NCBI GenBank assembly: GCA_018715765.1 | Contig: DVKY01000122.1 | Location: 6,519-70,518, forward strand | Direction: 5' to 3' | Origin: Fimivicinus intestinavium | Lineage (GTDB): Bacteria; Bacillota; Clostridia; Oscillospirales; Acutalibacteraceae | Length of the DNA: 64,000 nt | Shown: piece after piece, positions 8,875 through 17,635 of the stretch | Position numbering within the stretch: the first letter of the stretch is position 1 | Layout of the letters: each line of letters begins with the position of its first letter | Translations under genes and position numbers: made by a program | Notes under the pieces: generated by a model | The model's database searches: none | The model's input: only the letters and a program-made list of their open reading frames with translations | Told to the model about the DNA's origin: nothing

Positions 8875-11800
8875 ATGGCGGAGCCATTGTATTACTGGGA
8901 AAATCCGGCGGTCATTCAGGAGAATAAGGAAGAGGGGCACGTTATCGCGATGCCGTATGATGATTTTGCTTCCGCAGCGGCACGCGGGCAGTCTCCCTAT
9001 CAAAAATCGCTCAACGGCTTCTGGCGCTTTTATTGGCAGATGGGCGTAGAGGGCCTGCCGGAGCATTTTCAGGCGGAGAGCTTTGACGATCGTGCGTGGG
9101 ATACCATTGAGGTGCCGGGCGTATGGCAGATGCAGGGCTATGGGAAGCCGGTCTATCTCTCCTCAAGCTACCCGGATGCGATTGAGACGGCAAAGGATAA
9201 AATCCCAGCCATTGATCACGATAAAAACGAGGTGGGTATTTACCGCACATGCTTTACCGTGCCGGAGCAGTGGGAAGGAATGCAGGTGTTCCTCCACTTC
9301 GGGGCGGTCAAATCTGCGTTTTTTCTCTATATCAATGGCCGGCGCGTCGGATACTCCCAAGGCTCTATGACGCCCGCCGAGTTTCGCATCACAGAGTATC
9401 TCCACGAAGGAGAAAATCAGCTGACGGCGGAGGTTTACCGGTATTCCGATGGCACCTATTTAGAGGATCAGGATATGTGGTTCCTCAGCGGGATTTACCG
9501 CGACGTATACCTTTATGCAGAAAAGGAAATCTATCTGCGCGATTTTTATGCTCGTGCGGAGTTGGATGAAGCTTGCGAAGATGCTGTGCTGAGCATCTGG
9601 ACAGGCGTTGTCAATTTCAGCGGAAAGGCAGTGGAGGATATCTCGCTGGAGGCGGCGCTGATCGGGCAGGATACGCTCTCGTTTGAGCCGCTTGAGTTAG
9701 TTGCGCTGCCGGGCGCTACGCGAAGCTTCTTTACCGTTGATATTGAAAAGCCGCTGCAATGGTCCGCAGAGACGCCAAATCTTTACACACTGGTGCTGAC
9801 GCTGCGCCGGGAAGGGCGCGTTCTTTCCTGCAAAAGCGCCCGCATTGGCTTCAAGCGTGTGGAGATACGGGGCGAACAGCTGCTCATTAACGGCAAGCCC
9901 GTTTTGCTCAAGGGCGTCAACCGGCACGATTTTGACCCCGATCACGGCTGGGCGGTGCCCCGTGCACGGTATGAGCAGGATTTGGGCCTGATGAAGCGCG
10001 CGAATATCAACGCCGTGCGCACCAGCCACTATCCCGACGATCCACTGTTTTACGAGCTGTGTGACGAATATGGGCTCTACGTGATGGATGAATGCGATCT
10101 GGAGACGCATGGCGTGCGCCGCAAAAACGTGCCGGGCAGCAACCCGATGTGGACGCAGGCGGTTGTTGACCGGGCGCGCCGTATGGTGCTGCGCGACCGA
10201 AACCATGCCTGCGTCTGCATCTGGTCGCTCGGCAATGAAGCGGGCGACGGCGATAATTTTAAATATATGAAGCAAACCATTCTGTATCATGACGATTCCA
10301 GACCGGTGCACTATGAGGGCGATTTTGACCTGACGACCTCCGATTTTATCAGCCGGATGTATCCTGATGCCGCCATGATGGAAAAGCTGGGCAACCGGTT
10401 GCCCATTACCGTATCCGCATTTGAAAACGTCGCAAATTCCCTTGCTGCGGATAATAAGCCGATCCCTGCGGAGAAGTATCACGGCAAGCCGGTCGTGCTG
10501 TGTGAGTTTGCGCACGCAATGGAAAACAGCCTGGGCAATTTTCAGGAGTTTATGGATGCCTTTGAAAAATACGAGAATCTCTGCGGGGGATTTATCTGGG
10601 ATTTTGTCGATCAGGCGATCCATAAGCGGGTAGGCGGCGCTGATCAGTGGCTCTATGGAGGGGATTTTGACGAGGGTGCGACCAGCGGATATTTTTGTGC
10701 AAACGGAATCGTAGCAGCTGACAGAACGCCGCACCCCTCTTATGATGAAGTGAAGAAGGTCTATCAGCCGGTTAAGGTTGAGGCAAAGGATTTGCTCAGC
10801 GGGAGGCTGTTGGTGCGAAATAAATTTCTTTTTAAGGATTTATCTGGCCTTCAGCTGATTTGGTCCGTGCAGGCTGCGGGGAAAACCATACAATCCGGCC
10901 GGGAGGAGGCGCTGAACGTCCCGCCCGGGACGGCGAAGGAGCTGAGGCTGCCCTATGATATCACGGCGTTGCCTGCCGCAGAATGTATTTTGACGGTATC
11001 TTTTGTTACCACACAGGAGCAGCGATGGGCTGAGGCAGGGTTTGAAGTGGCCTGGGATCAGTTCCTCCTGAAAAAGGAGGTGGATTCCCGGCAGATCCCA
11101 CAGGGCCCTCCGATCAAGCTGAAACAAAACGGACCGTTCCTCTATATCAGCGGAGGCGGCTTCCAGGCGGTTTTGGAGAATGGCGTATTGACGTCGTTGG
11201 CTTACGATGGGCAGCCCTGCCTTGCTCAGGGCGGGGGGATCCGGCCGAATTTCTTCCGCGCGCTGACGGATAACGATATCGGCGCCTTTAATTTCGCCCC
11301 ACAGTTCGGCGCGCTGAATCCTGAAAACCAGTGGAAGCTTGCCAACCGGCTGCTGCGGGCCCGCAGTGTATCCGTTTCCCAGGGCTCCGGCAATGAAGCG
11401 GTGGTTCATGTGAAATGGTTTGTCCCCTTCGCCCGGGGGGTAGAGACGCAATACCGATTCCGCCCGGATGGCTCCATCCTCGTGCGGCATGCGGCCGCTT
11501 CCCTGGCGGGCAGACTGCTGCGGGTTGGCCTGCGTATGGTGCTGCCCGCCGGCTTTGAGCGGGCAGGATGGTATGGCCGCGGTTTTCAGGAAACCTATTG
11601 TGACCGCAAGACCGGGGCAAAGATTGGCCGGTATGAAGCCCCTGTTCCCGATTTGGAGACACCCTATATGCGCCCGCAGGAGAATGGGAATCGGGTGGAT
11701 GTGCGAGAGCTGTGCATGCGCAGGGCGGACGGCTCCGGGCTCTGCTTCCGGGCCCTGCCGGGCACAGTGTTTGAATTCAGCGCGCACCGCTATAGCCTGG

Positions 11801-12003
11801 AATCGCTGGAAAAGGCCCGCCACCAGCACGAGCTGATACGCGGAGAAGAAACGCACCTCTATCTGGATGCACGGCAATGCGGCGTAGGCGGAGATATGCC
11901 TGGCATGGCTTGCCTGCGGGAACCCTATATCCTCCACAGCGGTGTGACATATGGATTTTGTTTCACAATTTCTCCCCTGAAACCGGATGAGGCTGCAGAC
12001 TAA
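8875..12003 (+). CDS. Beta-galactosidase, GH2 (LacZ type)
   Basis: A 1042-residue GH2 enzyme that hydrolyses terminal beta-galactosides. It has the sugar-binding sandwich domain, an immunoglobulin-like domain and a TIM barrel. In the barrel, RTSHYP and YVMDECDLETHG precede the acid/base in SLGNEAGDG (E455) and the nucleophile in VLCEFAHAM (E544). The C-terminal 'Bgal small chain' domain is present (for example NFFRALTDNDIGA), so it is a full-length enzyme. The start at 8875 follows GAAAGGGG; an open extension to 8743 is less likely. No signal peptide, hence cytoplasmic. The leader upstream is long and repeat-rich, and the TetR gene downstream is in the same direction with its own promoter. 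Confidence 0.94.
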   Translation: MAEPLYYWENPAVIQENKEEGHVIAMPYDDFASAAARGQSPYQKSLNGFWRFYWQMGVEGLPEHFQAESFDDRAWDTIEVPGVWQMQGYGKPVYLSSSYPDAIETAKDKIPAIDHDKNEVGIYRTCFTVPEQWEGMQVFLHFGAVKSAFFLYINGRRVGYSQGSMTPAEFRITEYLHEGENQLTAEVYRYSDGTYLEDQDMWFLSGIYRDVYLYAEKEIYLRDFYARAELDEACEDAVLSIWTGVVNFSGKAVEDISLEAALIGQDTLSFEPLELVALPGATRSFFTVDIEKPLQWSAETPNLYTLVLTLRREGRVLSCKSARIGFKRVEIRGEQLLINGKPVLLKGVNRHDFDPDHGWAVPRARYEQDLGLMKRANINAVRTSHYPDDPLFYELCDEYGLYVMDECDLETHGVRRKNVPGSNPMWTQAVVDRARRMVLRDRNHACVCIWSLGNEAGDGDNFKYMKQTILYHDDSRPVHYEGDFDLTTSDFISRMYPDAAMMEKLGNRLPITVSAFENVANSLAADNKPIPAEKYHGKPVVLCEFAHAMENSLGNFQEFMDAFEKYENLCGGFIWDFVDQAIHKRVGGADQWLYGGDFDEGATSGYFCANGIVAADRTPHPSYDEVKKVYQPVKVEAKDLLSGRLLVRNKFLFKDLSGLQLIWSVQAAGKTIQSGREEALNVPPGTAKELRLPYDITALPAAECILTVSFVTTQEQRWAEAGFEVAWDQFLLKKEVDSRQIPQGPPIKLKQNGPFLYISGGGFQAVLENGVLTSLAYDGQPCLAQGGGIRPNFFRALTDNDIGAFNFAPQFGALNPENQWKLANRLLRARSVSVSQGSGNEAVVHVKWFVPFARGVETQYRFRPDGSILVRHAAASLAGRLLRVGLRMVLPAGFERAGWYGRGFQETYCDRKTGAKIGRYEAPVPDLETPYMRPQENGNRVDVRELCMRRADGSGLCFRALPGTVFEFSAHRYSLESLEKARHQHELIRGEETHLYLDARQCGVGGDMPGMACLREPYILHSGVTYGFCFTISPLKPDEAAD

Positions 12004-12045
12004 CGGGCCATTTGTAACGAATTTTTGAATTCTTATACGTACCTA

Positions 12046-12073
12046 TTGAGCTTTTTTCTCCCCGTGCTATAAT
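12046..12073 (+). promoter_or_regulatory. Sigma-A promoter of the TetR gene
   Basis: TTGAGC (12046-12051) and TATAAT (12068-12073) with a 16-bp spacer lie about 33 bases before the TetR start codon, which has AAAGGGG upstream. Confidence 0.65.
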
Positions 12074-12105
12074 GTACGACAAGAGCGAAAGGGGTATGAA
12101 GACGA

Positions 12106-12735
12106 ATGGACGTCCGGAGAAAACGAGATAAATTTGATGCCATGCGCGAGGATGCGATTGAGAGAATCCTCTCTGCGTCGATGCAATTGTTTTCCGAGTG
12201 CGGGTACGCAGCTACGACGATCCAGATGATTGCGGATCGTGCAAGGGTGGTTCCCAGCGGAATCTATCATTATTATGCGGGAAAGGCGGAGCTGCTGAAA
12301 GCGGTAGTGGATCGTCTGGTCAAAAAGGTGGAGGCTTTCTTCACAAATTCAGATGTGTCTGTTTCCCGTAAGACGGATATGGTTCACTTTTTGGATTACA
12401 GCGTTCAGGTGCTGAAGGAAAATATTGCGGATGTGCAGCTGCTGACGATGCTGATCCTGCAAAAGGACACGCCGCCGGATTGCTCGGGGAAGGTTACGGA
12501 TATTATCCAGTTCATCGGGCAGAATATTCCGCAATTTGAAATGGATGAAAGAAGCAGGGAGGATTTTATCTACCTGCTGGAGGATTTGTTTGCAGCGACG
12601 ATCATGTTTGCCGTTTCCAAGAATGAGCAGATTTATGACCGGCAGATGCGCGTGATCCGTGAACGGCTGCAGTGCATTTTTGCGCGCGATACGGTGTCGG
12701 AGGCGCCGGTTGCTTCATCTGGAGCGGAGAGATAA
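12106..12735 (+). CDS. TetR/AcrR family transcriptional regulator
   Basis: A 209-residue one-component repressor type. The N-terminal HTH is clear at residues about 14-62: ERILSASMQLFSECGYAAT, then TIQMIADRARV and GIYHYYAGKAELL. The C-terminal two thirds form the helical ligand-binding and dimerisation domain, which cannot be assigned a ligand. The gene has its own promoter and ends before a terminator hairpin at 12871. Its target may be itself or the adjacent beta-galactosidase gene, but no shared operator was identified. Confidence 0.92.
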   Translation: MDVRRKRDKFDAMREDAIERILSASMQLFSECGYAATTIQMIADRARVVPSGIYHYYAGKAELLKAVVDRLVKKVEAFFTNSDVSVSRKTDMVHFLDYSVQVLKENIADVQLLTMLILQKDTPPDCSGKVTDIIQFIGQNIPQFEMDERSREDFIYLLEDLFAATIMFAVSKNEQIYDRQMRVIRERLQCIFARDTVSEAPVASSGAER

Positions 12736-12810
12736 TTCGGGCCTTTGTAAGAAACGAGGGCGGGGGGCAGCTTGCCTTCTCGATTGACGGTCAAAAGCAA
12801 GGAGGATAAC

Positions 12811-12868
12811 GCGGCCAGAAGCGCGGCTACGGCGCTGAAGGCCGATGGATGCCCCTGTATACGGATGC
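12811..12868. mobile_element. MITE-like element, fragment B (right end)
   Basis: These 58 bases match the right end of copy A (1577-1730), including GCGCGGCTACGGCGCTGAA and the terminal CCCCTGTATACGGATGC. The left half is missing or too diverged to see. It lies just after the TetR gene and directly before the shared terminator. Confidence 0.6.
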
Positions 12869-12903
12869 GAAAAATGCCGGCGGAAACTCCCGCCGGCATT
12901 TTG
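12869..12903. terminator. Bidirectional intrinsic terminator between TetR and the DNA glycosylase
   Basis: ATGCCGGCGG and CCGCCGGCAT pair around a short loop, with A-run before and T-run after, so it can serve the TetR gene on the plus strand and the convergent glycosylase gene on the minus strand. Confidence 0.8.
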
Positions 12904-12995
12904 TGTTATGCTGGATACAATCGTTCTATTTTTCATCCAGTATTATTTATAAGGGGACTACGGGTTTTACATTTAGCCAAAACAGGCGGAACGCC

Positions 12996-13814
12996 TTATA
13001 GGGTTCGCCGCGAACGGCGCCAATCAAACAAATATTGCTGTGCGATGCCCTGATTGCCCAGAATGCAGGCTGGCAGCCCGTTTGGATAACACTCTGCGAC
13101 CACCCGTTTCATCCAGACATCCATCGGAAAGGCCTCCATGCGGCCGCAGCCATACAGCAGCGTGCATTCCGCCACCTTTGGCCCTACGCCGCGAATCTGC
13201 TGCAAAACGCTGCGCGCCTGTGCCAGGGGAAGCGTGCACAGGGCCTCCAGATTTACAACCCCGGAGGCGACTTTTTCAGCAGCATCCAGAAGGTAACCTG
13301 TGCGAAAGCCGGCGCGCAGGGGCGCAAGGGATGCTGCGCTTAATTTGGCCAGACAGCCGGGGGAGGGGAAGGTAAAATCACCTCCGCCGAGGGGATCGCC
13401 AAAGGCTTCGCATAAGCGCCGGATGATGCCTTTAATGCGGGGGATATGATTGTTTTGTGAAAGAATAAAGGAACACAGCGCTTCCCAGGGCTCCTGACGC
13501 AGGATGCGGATGCCGGGACAGGCGCCGGTTGCCTCCCGCATGACAGGGTCTTGGCAGAATTGCCGGCAAAGGGCCGGATAGTCGCGCTTCAGGTCAAAGT
13601 ATTTGTACCAGACCTCTTCAAACAATTTGTTGCTGCAAAAGAAAAGCAGCTCGTTCCCCTCCTGACGGACCGTCAGCGCATGCCCAAAGGCAACGCCATG
13701 GAACGCTCCGTCAGCAAGACGTTCCCAGCGAAAGGCCTGCCCGCAATCTAACGTGCGGGCGAGATCAAAGCCAGGCAGCGTGATGCAGACTGGCGAAAGT
13801 GTAGCGGCTTGCAT
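12996..13814 (-). CDS. 8-oxoguanine DNA glycosylase/AP lyase (OGG1 type)
   Basis: A 272-residue base-excision repair enzyme that removes 8-oxoguanine and nicks the abasic site. The N-terminal domain starts DLARTLDCGQAFRW. It contains the ILSQNNHIPRIKGII helix and the helix-hairpin-helix IRGVGPKVAECT with the catalytic lysine (K213), followed by the catalytic aspartate in AFPMDVWMKR (D232). Length fits the OGG1-like bacterial family rather than Nth or MutY, and there is no 4Fe-4S cysteine cluster. The start at 13814 follows AGGAGG at 7-base spacing; an ATG seven codons upstream lacks such a site. It is co-directional with glyA, which ends in its own terminator upstream. Confidence 0.9.
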   Translation of the reverse strand: MQAATLSPVCITLPGFDLARTLDCGQAFRWERLADGAFHGVAFGHALTVRQEGNELLFFCSNKLFEEVWYKYFDLKRDYPALCRQFCQDPVMREATGACPGIRILRQEPWEALCSFILSQNNHIPRIKGIIRRLCEAFGDPLGGGDFTFPSPGCLAKLSAASLAPLRAGFRTGYLLDAAEKVASGVVNLEALCTLPLAQARSVLQQIRGVGPKVAECTLLYGCGRMEAFPMDVWMKRVVAECYPNGLPACILGNQGIAQQYLFDWRRSRRTL

Positions 13815-13857
13815 AACAGGGCCTCCTGTTTTCATCTATCCTCCAGAGATTCCATTG

Positions 13858-13893
13858 TAAAAAGGAGCCGCCGGAGAAACCCGGCGGCTCTGC
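13858..13893 (-). terminator. Intrinsic terminator of glyA
   Basis: GAGCCGCCGG pairs with CCGGCGGCTC, followed on the minus strand by a run of T. It lies 9 bases after the glyA stop codon. Confidence 0.85.
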
Positions 13894-13901
13894 GATTGCT
13901 T

Positions 13902-15152
13902 TTAGCAGTAGAGCGGATATTTTTCACAGATTGCGGCTACACGGGCTCGGATTGACTCTGCCTGCGCGTCAAAATCAGTTGCAGCCAAATGAATGCAATC
14001 CGCGATGACATCCATATCCTCTGCCTGCAGGCCTCTTGTGGTGGCGGCGGCGGTGCCGAGGCGCAGGCCGCTGGTCACAAACGGCTTTTCCGGATCGTTG
14101 GGAATCGCGTTCTTATTGGCGGTGATATTGACCTCATCCAAGCGGCGCTCCAGCTCCTTGCCGGTGACGCCAAGCGAACGCAGGTCAACGAGCATAAGGT
14201 GGTTATCCGTGCCGCCGGAAACCAGGTTTACGCCCCGGGAGAGAAGGCCGTCGGCAAGCGCCCTGGCGTTGTCAAGCACCGCCTGCTGGTAGGCCTTGAA
14301 TTCCGGCTGAAGCGCTTCGCCAAGGCAGACAGCCTTCGCCGCAATGGTATGCATCAGCGGGCCGCCCTGCGTGCCGGGGAAAATCGCCTTATTGATGGCC
14401 GGACCGAACTCCTCTTTTGAGAGGATCATACCGCCGCGCGGGCCGCGCAGCGTTTTGTGCGTTGTAGTGGTGACAACATCCGCATAAGGCACGGGGGAAG
14501 GGTGCAGGCCCGCTGCGACAAGGCCGGCGATATGGGCCATATCCACCATGAGGTAAGCGCCAACGCTTTTCGCGATCTCGCTGATGCGCTGGAAATCAAT
14601 AATACGCGGATAAGCAGAGGCTCCGGCCACAATCAGCTTAGGCCGAATTTTCAGAGCCTCTTCGGCGAAGGCGTCGTAATCGATATAACCATTCTCATTG
14701 ACGCCATAGGGCACAAAGTTGAAATATTTGCCGGATATATTGACCGGAGAGCCATGCGTTAAGTGCCCTCCGTGCGCCAGATTCATACCCATGACTGTGT
14801 CGCCGGGGTTAATCAGCGCAAAATAGACGGCCATGTTGGCCTGTGCGCCGGAATGTGGCTGCACATTGGCGCATTCTGCGCCAAACAGCTTTTTGGCCCG
14901 CTCAATTGCAACGGTCTCCACAATGTCGACATATTGACAGCCGCCATAGTACCGCTTGCCGGGGTAGCCCTCTGCATATTTATTGGTCAAAACGCTTCCC
15001 ATCGCGGCCATAACGGCGGGAGAAACAAAGTTTTCAGAGGCAATCAGTTCAATATTGTGCTGCTGACGGCCAAGCTCTTTCTGCATGGCATCCCCCACTT
15101 CCGGATCAAAGCGGGAAACAAAACCAATGGTATCCAGCATTTCACGATACAT
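13902..15152 (-). CDS. glyA: Serine hydroxymethyltransferase
   Basis: A cytoplasmic PLP enzyme that interconverts serine and glycine with transfer of a one-carbon unit to tetrahydrofolate. The 416-residue length is typical. Motifs include ELIASENFVSPAV, TNKYAEGYPGKRYYGG, HSGAQAN, the MVDMAHIAG segment and TTTTHKTLRGPRGG, in which K233 forms the PLP aldimine. GAAAGGACG lies upstream of the ATG. It is a single-gene unit with its own promoter and terminator. Assignment is secure. Confidence 0.97.
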   Translation of the reverse strand: MYREMLDTIGFVSRFDPEVGDAMQKELGRQQHNIELIASENFVSPAVMAAMGSVLTNKYAEGYPGKRYYGGCQYVDIVETVAIERAKKLFGAECANVQPHSGAQANMAVYFALINPGDTVMGMNLAHGGHLTHGSPVNISGKYFNFVPYGVNENGYIDYDAFAEEALKIRPKLIVAGASAYPRIIDFQRISEIAKSVGAYLMVDMAHIAGLVAAGLHPSPVPYADVVTTTTHKTLRGPRGGMILSKEEFGPAINKAIFPGTQGGPLMHTIAAKAVCLGEALQPEFKAYQQAVLDNARALADGLLSRGVNLVSGGTDNHLMLVDLRSLGVTGKELERRLDEVNITANKNAIPNDPEKPFVTSGLRLGTAAATTRGLQAEDMDVIADCIHLAATDFDAQAESIRARVAAICEKYPLYC

Positions 15153-15206
15153 AGCCTGTAACGTCCTTTCTTTCGTAATGTTTGCTAGAAAAATACTGTA
15201 AAAAAT

Positions 15207-15235
15207 ATAATAGCATAGTTGAGAATGGAATTCAA
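15207..15235 (-). promoter_or_regulatory. Sigma-A promoter of glyA
   Basis: On the minus strand TTGAAT (15235-15230) and TATTAT (15212-15207) are 17 bp apart, about 55 bases before the glyA start. The stretch 15236-15450 between this promoter and the 5S promoter is AT-rich and shows no convincing gene. Confidence 0.65.
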
Positions 15236-15450
15236 CTTGAACATAGAAAATGGATGGGTAAAATAAAAGCAGAAAATGATCAGCAAAAGGGCGTATCTCG
15301 CGGGAATCCTATGGGATGCAGGCGGCCGTTCTTTTTATGCATAGGCTTATGGGGTTTTCATTTGCCATTGACGCTTTTTCTTTTGCCTCTGTCCGGCTTC
15401 ATTTTACAATCAGCCCGATGGAAAAAAATAAAAAAAGATAGAAAAAGTGC

Positions 15451-15479
15451 TTGCATTTTTAAAAAACAGGTGCTATAAT
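15451..15479 (+). promoter_or_regulatory. Sigma-A promoter of the 5S rRNA gene
   Basis: TTGCAT (15451-15456) and TATAAT (15474-15479) with a 17-bp spacer, preceded by a very A-rich stretch that resembles an UP element. It lies about 40 bases upstream of the 5S sequence. Confidence 0.8.
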
Positions 15480-15520
15480 AGCATACGTTCCTCACCGAGG
15501 GGCGCAAAAAACGCTTCTCA

Positions 15521-15636
15521 GTCGGTGCTTATGGCGATGAGGGTCCACCCGTTCCCATCCCGAACACGGTAGTTAAGCTCATTCGCGCCGAAGATACTTG
15601 GCGGGCGACCGCCTGGGAAAATAGGTCGGTGCCGAC
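15521..15636 (+). rRNA. rrf: 5S ribosomal RNA
   Basis: The conserved core CCCATCCCGAACACGG, GTTAAGCTC and TACTTGGCGGGCGACCGCC is present. The termini GTCGGTGC and GTGCCGAC pair to form helix I with two wobble pairs, giving a length of about 116 nt. It has its own promoter and terminator and is not next to 16S or 23S genes, so it is a solitary copy. Ends are set from helix I and may be off by one or two bases. Confidence 0.95.
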
Positions 15637-15644
15637 ACTAGGGA

Positions 15645-15675
15645 AACAGCCACCCAATAGGGTGGCTGTTTTTTT
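15645..15675 (+). terminator. Intrinsic terminator of the 5S gene
   Basis: AACAGCCACCC and GGGTGGCTGTT form an 11-bp stem with a 4-base loop, followed by seven T residues. Confidence 0.9.
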
Positions 15676-15753
15676 GTTTATAAATTTGTAAGCGGGGCGG
15701 GAAGAGGGATCAGAAGGGAATGCAAGATGGATTCCTTTTTCATTGTGAAAAGG

Positions 15754-15802
15754 TTGACAATTTGCAAATGCCTGCTATAATAGCATTGATAAAACTGTAT
15801 CA
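15754..15802 (+). promoter_or_regulatory. Promoter and candidate operator of the Crp/Fnr-importer operon
   Basis: TTGACA (15754-15759) and TATAAT (15776-15781) have a 16-bp spacer and an extended -10 (TGC before TATAAT). Just downstream, TGATA (15787-15791) and TATCA (15798-15802) form an inverted repeat over the expected start point, a reasonable site for autoregulation by the Crp/Fnr protein. The operator role is inference. Confidence 0.6.
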
Positions 15803-15826
15803 TTTGAGACATTTGGAGGGGCGGTC

Positions 15827-16519
15827 ATGAAAAAGGATCTGGCGGCAGTGTCGGCCGCTCTGCTGGCTCAAGGCCCGATCTTTGGCGGGGCGGAGCCCGC
15901 CTCCCTCCGACCCTTTTTGCAGCGGACAGAGGCTTCCTTTTTGCGCTTTGCGCGCGGGGAGTTTATCTGCCTGCCGGGGAAGCCGAACCATAGCCTGGGA
16001 ATACTGATAGAGGGGAGCGCTCAGGTCAGCAAGGGCGGGGAAGGCCACAGCGTTTTGATGAGCACGTTGCAGGAGGGCGATGTGTTTGGCGCGGTAACGC
16101 TGTATGGCTCCCGTGATGATTTTGTAACCCGCATCACCGCCAGTGCTTCCTGTACCGTTCTTTTTTTAGAAAAGGCGCTGGTTGATGAAATGCTGGTGCA
16201 AAATCCGCGTTTTGCAAAGCAATATATTGCCTATCTTTCTGACCGGATTTATTTTTTAAACAGCCGGATTGATGCGTTTACCGGCGGTACGGCGGAGAGC
16301 CGGCTGGCCGCCCATCTGCTTGCGGGCTTCCGCCAGAGCGGGAAGAACTCCGTCCGCCTGCGAACGAGCATGAATCAGCTTACGCAAACGCTGGATATTG
16401 CCCGTGCCTCTCTCTACCGCGCCTTTGAACAGCTGGAAAGCGCCGGCGCCATCCGGCGGGAGGGCAGGCTGGTCTATCTGCTGGATGCAGAGCGGCTGCG
16501 AGCCTGTGCGGAAAGCTGA
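15827..16519 (+). CDS. Crp/Fnr family transcriptional regulator
   Basis: A 230-residue regulator with an N-terminal cyclic-nucleotide-binding-like domain (about residues 30-140; GEFICLPGKPNHSLGILIEGSAQV, then LQEGDVFGAVTLYG) and a C-terminal winged HTH (about 165-225; MNQLTQTLDIARASLYRAFEQLES). It lacks the N-terminal cysteine set of FNR, and lacks the RxS-type cAMP-binding sequence of Crp, so its signal is unknown. GGAGGGG precedes the ATG. The importer genes start 75 bp downstream without an obvious terminator, so the four genes probably form one operon that this protein controls. Confidence 0.9.
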   Translation: MKKDLAAVSAALLAQGPIFGGAEPASLRPFLQRTEASFLRFARGEFICLPGKPNHSLGILIEGSAQVSKGGEGHSVLMSTLQEGDVFGAVTLYGSRDDFVTRITASASCTVLFLEKALVDEMLVQNPRFAKQYIAYLSDRIYFLNSRIDAFTGGTAESRLAAHLLAGFRQSGKNSVRLRTSMNQLTQTLDIARASLYRAFEQLESAGAIRREGRLVYLLDAERLRACAES

Positions 16520-16536
16520 GGAATGGTTGCCTTCTC

Positions 16537-16558
16537 CACTTCCTGCAATTTGGAAGTG
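16537..16558. promoter_or_regulatory. Inverted repeat before the substrate-binding protein gene
   Basis: CACTTCC (16537-16543) and GGAAGTG (16552-16558) are perfect 7-bp arms separated by 8 bases in the 75-bp gap between the regulator and the importer gene. It may be a protein-binding site or an mRNA processing or stabilising hairpin. Confidence 0.4.
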
Positions 16559-16594
16559 TGGAATATATTAGTAAAATAGGAAAGAAGGATTTTT

Positions 16595-17635
16595 ATGAAA
16601 AAAAGAACCAGAGTGTTTGCTCTGTTGATGACGGTAGCCCTGCTGTTCACGCTGGCCGCCTGTGGGGGGAATGGCACGGAGGATCCGTCTGCTGCGCCCG
16701 CCGGGGAATCAGGCAGTGCGGCTGCACAGGACGTTACGCTGAATGTGGCGGCGCTCAAGGGCCCCACAGGGATTGGCATGGTAAAGCTGATGCAGGATGC
16801 GAAAAATGGGGAGAGCAGCAATCAATATAACTTCACCCTGGCCGGCGCGCCGGACGAGGTGACGGCCAAGTTTATTAAAGGCGAGTTTGACATTGCGGCG
16901 GTGCCGGTTAACCTGGCGGCTACCCTTTATAATAAGATGGAGGGGAACGTGCAGGTGCTGGCGATCAATACGCTGGGCGTCCTCTATATCCTTGAAAACG
17001 GCGATACGGTTCATTCCATTGCCGACCTGAAGGGCAAAACGCTCTATGCCACCGGCAAGGGTTCAACCCCGGAATATATTTTGAATTATCTGTTAGAGAA
17101 AAATGGAATTGATCCGGAGAAGGATATAACCATTGAATATAAGAGCGAGCACGCGGAGCTTGCCACACTCATGGCCTCTGGCGAGGTTTCGCTTTGCATG
17201 CTGCCGGAACCGAATGTCACCAGCGTTTTGCGTGAAAACAGCAACGTGCACCGTGCGCTGAACCTGACCACTGAATGGGAAAAGGCAACCAGTCAGGCAG
17301 GCGAGGATTCTACGCTTGCACAGGGCTGCATTATTGTGAACAAGGAGTTTGCGCAAAAGAATAAACAGGCGGTGGACACGTTCCTGACAGAATACCAGGC
17401 CTCGGTTGATTATGTGACCTCCAGCACAGTGGATGCTTCCCAACTGGTGGAGGAGTTTGGGATTATGCCAAAGGCCCTGATTGCGGAGCTCGCAATTCCC
17501 AACTGCAACATCATCTTCCTCGAAGGGGATACCATGAAGGAGACAATGCAGGCCAATCTGGAGGTTCTCTTCCAGGCGAACCCGAAATCCATCGGAGGAG
17601 CAATGCCGGGTGACGATTTCTACTACAGCCGCTGA
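16595..17635 (+). CDS. ABC importer substrate-binding lipoprotein (SsuA/TauA/NMT1-like)
   Basis: A 346-residue lipoprotein with signal peptide and lipobox LAACGG. The mature part has the two-lobed fold typical of the nitrate/sulfonate/taurine/thiamine-precursor group: a first lobe LNVAALKGPTGIGMVKL, a motif GEFDIAAVPVN, a linker around DLKGKTLYATGKGSTPEY and LMASGEVSLCMLPEPN. Binding of sulfonates, pyrimidine precursors or similar small ligands is likely for the group, but the ligand cannot be read from sequence. AAGAAGGA lies before the ATG. Its 3' end overlaps the permease start by 26 bp. Confidence 0.88.
   Translation: MKKRTRVFALLMTVALLFTLAACGGNGTEDPSAAPAGESGSAAAQDVTLNVAALKGPTGIGMVKLMQDAKNGESSNQYNFTLAGAPDEVTAKFIKGEFDIAAVPVNLAATLYNKMEGNVQVLAINTLGVLYILENGDTVHSIADLKGKTLYATGKGSTPEYILNYLLEKNGIDPEKDITIEYKSEHAELATLMASGEVSLCMLPEPNVTSVLRENSNVHRALNLTTEWEKATSQAGEDSTLAQGCIIVNKEFAQKNKQAVDTFLTEYQASVDYVTSSTVDASQLVEEFGIMPKALIAELAIPNCNIIFLEGDTMKETMQANLEVLFQANPKSIGGAMPGDDFYYSR

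Noticed and set aside
15182..15478. A 98-codon open frame between glyA and the 5S gene
   Set aside because: It overlaps the glyA promoter and the 5S promoter, has no ribosome binding site and no recognisable domain.
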